Of a DNA stretch of 26,235 nucleotides, positions 23,026 through 26,235 are shown one piece after another. The translations under genes were made by a program, and so were the position numbers. The DNA lies in IMG/VR virus record IMGVR_UViG_3300032240_001988, positions 1 through 26,235 of that record; one strand, 5' to 3'. The DNA is from a virus. A model generated the notes under the pieces. That model ran no database searches and had not been told where the DNA came from. It saw only the letters and a list, made by a program, of their open reading frames with translations. Positions within the stretch are counted from its first letter, which is position 1; each line of letters opens with the position of its first letter.

Positions 23026-23205
23026 TCAGAAGTTCCACGGCGTGGCGCCGTACTGCTTCGCGATCTGGCGCGCCTCGCGCTTGGTCGCGACGTTGAAGCT
23101 GATCAGCCGCGTGCGGCGGCCGTCGATGATGCGGTTCAGGTCCAGTGTGGAGGGGCGCGCAGCCCCTCCCTTGGTGAACTCGGCGGCGAGGACGTTGCAG
23201 CGCAT
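23026..23205 (-). CDS. Small phage protein, unknown (59 aa)
   Basis: 59 residues from ATG 23205, 3 nt after the preceding stop, to TGA at 23028-23026; GGAAGG about 9 nt upstream may serve as Shine-Dalgarno. It begins M-R-C-N-V-L-A-A-E-F, has a basic centre (D-G-R-R-T-R-L-I-S-F-N-V-A) and ends Y-G-A-T-P-W-N-F. Its stop overlaps the Shine-Dalgarno of the next gene, and it fills what would otherwise be the only sizeable gap in this tightly packed operon, which supports it as real. Confidence 0.65.
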   Translation of the reverse strand: MRCNVLAAEFTKGGAARPSTLDLNRIIDGRRTRLISFNVATKREARQIAKQYGATPWNF

Positions 23206-23208
23206 CGC

Positions 23209-23520
23209 TCAGGCCTTCCGCGCCACGACCTTGACGGTCGTGTAGCCCTTGGTGGTCTTCTGGTTCTTGGAGAACCAGCGGCCGTCCACGCCCAGATCGC
23301 GCAGCTTGGCCTCGGCGGCCTTGGCGTCGAGCGAGTGGCGCTCGGCCACCTGCGAAACGGTGGCGCGGAAGAAGCGGCCGTCGATGGCGTCCTGCTCGCT
23401 GTCGATCAGACGCTGTACGAGGTCGGCCTCGATCTTCTTGAGGTCGGCGATCTGTGCCTTGATGTCGCCGAGGCGATCAACGATGGCGGACGAAAAGTCG
23501 GTGACGGGTGCAGTTGCCAT
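23209..23520 (-). CDS. Conserved small phage protein with coiled coil (103 aa)
   Basis: Start chosen at ATG 23520, with AAGGAG 7 nt upstream and promoter B at -30 to -57; the open frame extending to 23577 would begin inside the promoter. Residues 10-45 form an amphipathic helix (I-V-D-R-L-G-D-I-K-A-Q-I-A-D-L-K-K-I-E-A-D-L), followed by G-R-F-F-R-A-T-V-S and a compact C-terminal domain with L-D-A-K-A-A-E-A-K-L-R-D-L-G. I know similar sequences from phage replication regions without function. It is the first gene of the promoter B transcript. Confidence 0.8.
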   Translation of the reverse strand: MATAPVTDFSSAIVDRLGDIKAQIADLKKIEADLVQRLIDSEQDAIDGRFFRATVSQVAERHSLDAKAAEAKLRDLGVDGRWFSKNQKTTKGYTTVKVVARKA

Positions 23521-23529
23521 TGGGGTACT

Positions 23530-23543
23530 CCTTCGTTGCTGAT
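23530..23543 (-). promoter_or_regulatory. Leader element copy B (ATCAGCAACGAAGG)
   Basis: The minus strand reads ATCAGCAACGAAGG with the AAGGAG Shine-Dalgarno embedded, just downstream of the promoter B -10 box. It is identical over 14 bases to the inverted copy at 20086-20099. Confidence 0.65.
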
Positions 23544-23549
23544 GAACCC

Positions 23550-23577
23550 CATATAAAGCACCCGCTTGGCCCGTCAA
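23550..23577 (-). promoter_or_regulatory. Sigma70-like promoter B (recombination/SSB operon)
   Basis: On the minus strand: -35 TTGACG (23577-23572), a 16-nt spacer, -10 TATATG (23555-23550). The start codon is at 23520. It lies just after the primase-helicase stop (23584-23582) in a short intergenic gap, and matches promoter A in the -35 flanks and the leader. Confidence 0.65.
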
Positions 23578-23581
23578 CCCC

Positions 23582-25621
23582 CTACGTGCAAAAAATTACA
23601 CGACCATGCTCGACGGCCAGCGGGCCGTCCTTGCGCTTGAGCAGAGACTGCACGGCGCGGCGCATCAAGAACAGGCGCTGGTCGCGCTTCCCTGCATCTG
23701 GCTTGGGCAGCAGCTCGGCACAACGCGCAACAAACAGCGCCTCGCTGACGCTCTCCACGGCGGCGTACTCGCTCTCGATCACCTCCAGCACGTGACGCTC
23801 GTTGGCACCGTAGCGCACGACGCCCCGGCCGGGCTTGTCCTCCACCTTGGCCACGGGCAGATCGGCCTCCACGGCCACGCAGGACGTGAGCTTGTCTCCG
23901 TCCTTGTCCGTACCAAGTTCGATGGTCTCCAGCTTGAAGCCGAAGCGTATGCCGTCCTCGCCGTCCTTCATCTTCTCGATGTGGATTTCGCGCTGGCCGT
24001 TCTCGTGGCGCAGCACCTCGATCTGCGCGTCGGCGGCGGCCTTGATGCCCGACCAGCCACGCGAGCCCTTGCTGGCGTCCTTGCCTGCGTGGTGGATAAC
24101 CATGACGGTGGCCCCGGTCATCTCGCGGATCAGGCGCAGGTTGGCCAGTGCGCGGCCCATGTCCTCCGCGCCGTTCTCGTTCGCTCCGGGCGTCACCTGC
24201 GCGAGGGTATCGACCACGACGAGGGCCACGTCTTCGAGTGCCTTGATCTCGGCCAGCACCTCGGCGATGTCCTCCTCGGCGAGGAAGTTGGGCGCGGCGC
24301 TGATGATCTGGATATCCACGTCGCGCAGGTCGATGCCGTGGTGCTGCGCGTAGGCCTTGGCACGCTTGTTGAGGCCGCCCGCGCCCTCGGCGGCGATGAT
24401 GACCACCTTGCCCTGCTTTACCCGGTTGCCGCGCCACGGGAGGCCCTGCGCGATGTGGAAGGCCATGTCGAGGGCGACGAACGTCTTGCCGCTGCCGGAG
24501 GCTCCGAACAGGACGATCAGGTCGCCGTCGGGCAAGACGGTCTTGATCAGCCAGTCGCCGGGGGGCTGCAGCGACAGCTCGTAAATCGGTATCGGTCCAA
24601 AGCGGCCTCTCTCGGCACGCGGTGCAGCGGCGATGGCCTCGGCCCGGGCCATCACCTCTTCGGGGCTGCTCGCGTTATCGGGGCGCGTGTGGACGTAGCC
24701 GGTCCTCTTGGCCATCTGGATCACGCTGGCCATTGTCGTCTGCTTGTGGCCGCGCCCGACGCGGCGGTCGAAGCTGTCCCACTGCGTGCGCAGGCCGTCG
24801 GTGCCGGGGTAGGTCGCGCCGTCGGCGGACCACGTGTCCCACAGGTCGAAGCCTGTGTCGTCTCCTTGGCACTCGTGGTGCAGGGCCATGCCGACCCTGA
24901 TCCACTCGTCCCGGCCGATGTCGGCGCTGATGTGCCCGAGGATGCGCTCCATAAGGGGCTGGCTCAAGCCGAGGGGCTTCTCGTGCCCGGCGGTGAAGTC
25001 GTCGCTGATCTCGGCCGCGCGCTTGGGGCCGAAGCGGGATGCGCAGAAGTCGATGACGCGCTTCGGCAGCGGGGCGATCAGATCGCCTTCACCCATCAGT
25101 TCGACGTGGTCGAGCATCCATCCGGTGCAAGTCACAAAACCACTCGTGGAGAAAACCTCCGCCCCGAACTGGTCGGGCGTGGCGTAGGACTTCTTGTCGC
25201 CCAGCAGGTCGGCCGCGCCCCAATAGAACGCACGCACGCCGGTCCCGCTGGGCGAGTACTCCGCGTATGTGCCAAGCACCAGATCGAGTACTTGCGGGTC
25301 AACGACGCCGTCGCGAACGCATGCGTCGAAATCCAGAGCAATTACCCCGGCGTCGGGCATCAGTGCGAAGCCTACGCCCGCCAGATTGCGCTTGGCTGCG
25401 GCGTCGCGCGCGATGGCGAACGTGGTCAGCTTGTTGCGGTCGGCGGGGCTTCCTTGCTGGCCGTAGCGGCGACCGCCCATGGCGTACATCGGGATTTTAC
25501 GGGGCTTCTCCTCCCCCTCAAATTGCTCGAAGTCCCACACCAGCCAGAGCGGCAGGTCACGCAAGGGTGCCGGGACGTGCATGGACCGGATCGCGGGCGA
25601 TATGCGATGTACTGCGGTCAT
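23582..25621 (-). CDS. Primase-helicase: AEP-like primase-polymerase plus RepA-type ATPase
   Basis: 679 residues from ATG 25621; no clear Shine-Dalgarno, so coupling to the HTH gene is likely and ATG 25582 is an alternative. The N-terminal domain (about 15-190) resembles archaeo-eukaryotic primases: V-I-A-L-D-F-D (D97, D99), Y-S-P-S-G-T-G-V-R (122-130), and A-E-V-F-S-T-S-G-F-V-T-C-T-G (154-167). A PriCT-2-like linker follows (about 225-285: W-I-R-V-G-M-A-L, W-D-T-W-S). The C-terminal RecA/AAA_25 domain has Walker A G-A-S-G-S-G-K-T (373-380), Walker B A-L-V-V-V-D-T (D471) and I-H-H-A-G-K (509-514). It would prime and unwind at the phage fork, the counterpart of T7 gp4 built from different domains. 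Confidence 0.9.
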   Translation of the reverse strand: MTAVHRISPAIRSMHVPAPLRDLPLWLVWDFEQFEGEEKPRKIPMYAMGGRRYGQQGSPADRNKLTTFAIARDAAAKRNLAGVGFALMPDAGVIALDFDACVRDGVVDPQVLDLVLGTYAEYSPSGTGVRAFYWGAADLLGDKKSYATPDQFGAEVFSTSGFVTCTGWMLDHVELMGEGDLIAPLPKRVIDFCASRFGPKRAAEISDDFTAGHEKPLGLSQPLMERILGHISADIGRDEWIRVGMALHHECQGDDTGFDLWDTWSADGATYPGTDGLRTQWDSFDRRVGRGHKQTTMASVIQMAKRTGYVHTRPDNASSPEEVMARAEAIAAAPRAERGRFGPIPIYELSLQPPGDWLIKTVLPDGDLIVLFGASGSGKTFVALDMAFHIAQGLPWRGNRVKQGKVVIIAAEGAGGLNKRAKAYAQHHGIDLRDVDIQIISAAPNFLAEEDIAEVLAEIKALEDVALVVVDTLAQVTPGANENGAEDMGRALANLRLIREMTGATVMVIHHAGKDASKGSRGWSGIKAAADAQIEVLRHENGQREIHIEKMKDGEDGIRFGFKLETIELGTDKDGDKLTSCVAVEADLPVAKVEDKPGRGVVRYGANERHVLEVIESEYAAVESVSEALFVARCAELLPKPDAGKRDQRLFLMRRAVQSLLKRKDGPLAVEHGRVIFCT

Positions 25622-25625
25622 TGCG

Positions 25626-25841
25626 TCAAGCCGGTTCGCCGACGAGGGCGACGAGGGTGGGCTTGACGAGGTGCGCGCGGTCCACGCCGTACTTGGCCTC
25701 GATCTCCAGCGCGCGCTGCGGCGGCACCCAGCCGCGCTTGACCCACTGGCCGACGGCCTGCACCGTGACGGGCGGGTTCAGACTGAGGGCGAAGGTGCGG
25801 CGGTCGCCCGCCTTGACGATGGCTGTCTCGATGCCGCTCAT
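25626..25841 (-). CDS. YdaS/Cro-family HTH transcriptional regulator (71 aa)
   Basis: 71 residues from ATG 25841, overlapping the previous stop (ATGA). The segment V-T-V-Q-A-V-G-Q-W-V-K-R-G-W-V-P-P-Q-R-A-L-E-I-E-A-K-Y-G-V-D-R-A-H-L (about 25-58) is the helix-turn-helix and following helix typical of YdaS-type Cro-like proteins ('V-x-x-W-x-x-x-G-x-V-P-x-x-R-A-x-x-I-E'). The first part (I-V-K-A-G-D-R-R-T-F-A-L-S-L) is shorter than usual before the recognition helix. It sits near the head of the early arm, so it probably regulates early phage transcription. No divergent CI-type repressor or integrase is seen here, so lysogeny cannot be judged. Confidence 0.8.
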   Translation of the reverse strand: MSGIETAIVKAGDRRTFALSLNPPVTVQAVGQWVKRGWVPPQRALEIEAKYGVDRAHLVKPTLVALVGEPA

Positions 25842-26011
25842 GCCGCCACCCGCTTGATCTCGTTGCGCACGTGGAAGTCGCGGAAGCCGGTGCAGCCACG
25901 GCGCTTGCCGTACTCCACACAGGCCTTGTGCAGGATCGGCTCAAGGCGGCGCAGCTCGGCGCGCAGGGTGTCCACCTTGTGCAGGAGGTCGATGGTCTCT
26001 TCGTCAGTCAC
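25838..26011 (-). CDS. Small early phage protein (57 aa)
   Basis: 57 residues from GTG 26011 to TGA at 25840-25838, with AAGGAG 7 nt upstream and a TTGACA promoter further upstream. The stop overlaps the HTH start (ATGA). It starts M-T-D-E-E-T-I-D-L-L, has a helical middle (H-K-V-D-T-L-R-A-E-L-R-R-L-E), two cysteines (C31, C40) around Y-G-K-R-R-G and a basic end. No family was recognised. Codon use and coupling support a real gene. Confidence 0.75.
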   Translation of the reverse strand: MTDEETIDLLHKVDTLRAELRRLEPILHKACVEYGKRRGCTGFRDFHVRNEIKRVAA

Positions 26012-26033
26012 GGTGTGTCTCCTTCGGTGTGGT

Positions 26034-26062
26034 GCCTACAGGGCGCCCGCTGGGCCTGTCAA
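26034..26062 (-). promoter_or_regulatory. Sigma70-like promoter D (early operon head)
   Basis: On the minus strand: perfect -35 TTGACA (26062-26057), then TGTAGG or GTAGGC at 16-17 nt as a weak -10 (26040-26034). The start codon of the 57-aa gene is at 26011. The TGA of the upstream gene (26061-26059) is inside the -35 box, as at promoter A. The -35 and the gene start support it; the -10 is poor. Confidence 0.5.
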
Positions 26063-26235
26063 GCGGCTGGTTTCAAGTGCTCCCCGGCTTCGATGGCCGT
26101 GGCAACGTCATCTGTAAGCGGGACGGGAAGGCTGCGGAGCCAAGCCACGATCTGCCTGCACTCCTCCTCGCGAGCCATGCGTACGAGGTCGGCGTGCTGC
26201 TGGCGAAAGGGGCCGGGCATGATGGTGATGCCGTG
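26059..26235 (-). CDS. Small early phage protein, 5' end unresolved (partial at window edge)
   Basis: The frame is open from the window edge to TGA at 26061-26059. An ATG at 26220 would give 53 residues (M-P-G-P-F-R-Q-Q-H-A-D-L-V-R-M-A-R-E-E-E-C), but no Shine-Dalgarno is seen before it and the frame continues outside the window, so the true start may lie beyond. It is helical and charged, with W-L-R-S-L-P-V-P-L near the middle. Function is unknown. It belongs to the same minus-strand early cluster. Confidence 0.6.
   Translation of the reverse strand, partial: HGITIMPGPFRQQHADLVRMAREEECRQIVAWLRSLPVPLTDDVATAIEAGEHLKPAA

Noticed and set aside
23149-23169. GGAGGGGC/GCCCCTCC hairpin as a terminator
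   Set aside because: It lies inside the 59-aa coding sequence, has only an 8-bp stem and no T tract in either direction.
23606-25666. 686-codon open frame on the plus strand
   Set aside because: Antisense to the primase-helicase, whose Walker and primase motifs are unambiguous.
25626-25841. Evidence of a temperate lifestyle from the HTH protein
   Set aside because: A single Cro/YdaS-like regulator also occurs in lytic phages; no integrase, attachment site or divergent repressor is visible.

Overview
The window is about 26 kb of a tailed double-stranded DNA phage with GC-rich DNA, almost certainly infecting an alphaproteobacterium. The best host clue is a phage copy of GapR (DUF2312), a nucleoid protein typical of Alphaproteobacteria. 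The virion genes (a P22 gp10-like DNA-stabilisation/tail-hub candidate followed by long Ala-rich internal or ejection-type proteins, with no long tape-measure gene) suggest a short-tailed, podovirus-like particle. No terminase, portal, capsid, lysis gene, integrase, tRNA or CRISPR array is visible.

Layout: two convergent arms. The plus strand (1-14384) is one unbroken late operon: the end of an upstream gene, a tail fibre, a stabilisation/hub protein, then eight virion or ejection-type proteins of mostly unknown function, nearly all translationally coupled by overlapping stop/start codons. The minus strand (26235 down to 14385) is the replication arm. In transcription order it holds two small proteins, a YdaS/Cro-type HTH regulator, a primase-helicase, four small phage proteins, a DUF2800 Cas4-like nuclease, a DUF2815 ssDNA-binding protein, GapR, a small conserved protein, a family A DNA polymerase, an HNH/AP2 homing endonuclease, a VRR-NUC nuclease, a DUF6011 zinc protein, an SNF2-type helicase and a DUF6378 protein. 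The arms meet at 14384/14385 with the two stop codons directly abutting.

Together the minus-strand genes form a largely self-sufficient replication/recombination set: primase and helicase, polymerase with proofreading, SSB, nucleases, an SF2 remodeller and a nucleoid protein. Three sigma70-like promoters (-35 TTGACG or TTGACA) drive sub-operons starting at 26011, 23520 and 17028. Two of them share a leader, ATCAGCAACG, leading into the Shine-Dalgarno.

Most interesting points: (1) an inverted copy of that leader sits in the loop of a long imperfect hairpin in the 20050-20183 intergenic region, where the transcript would be antisense to the other two leaders, including ribosome-binding bases; (2) two adjacent injected-protein candidates (10948-12861 and 12858-14384) share an Ala-rich N-terminus and a C-terminal YA(R/Q)GGLAVK tag around unrelated centres, one centre carrying a PcfJ-like domain; (3) a 12-bp tandem array encodes a Gly-Ala tract able to change length in frame; (4) a lower-GC block spans the HNH gene and most of the polymerase gene.
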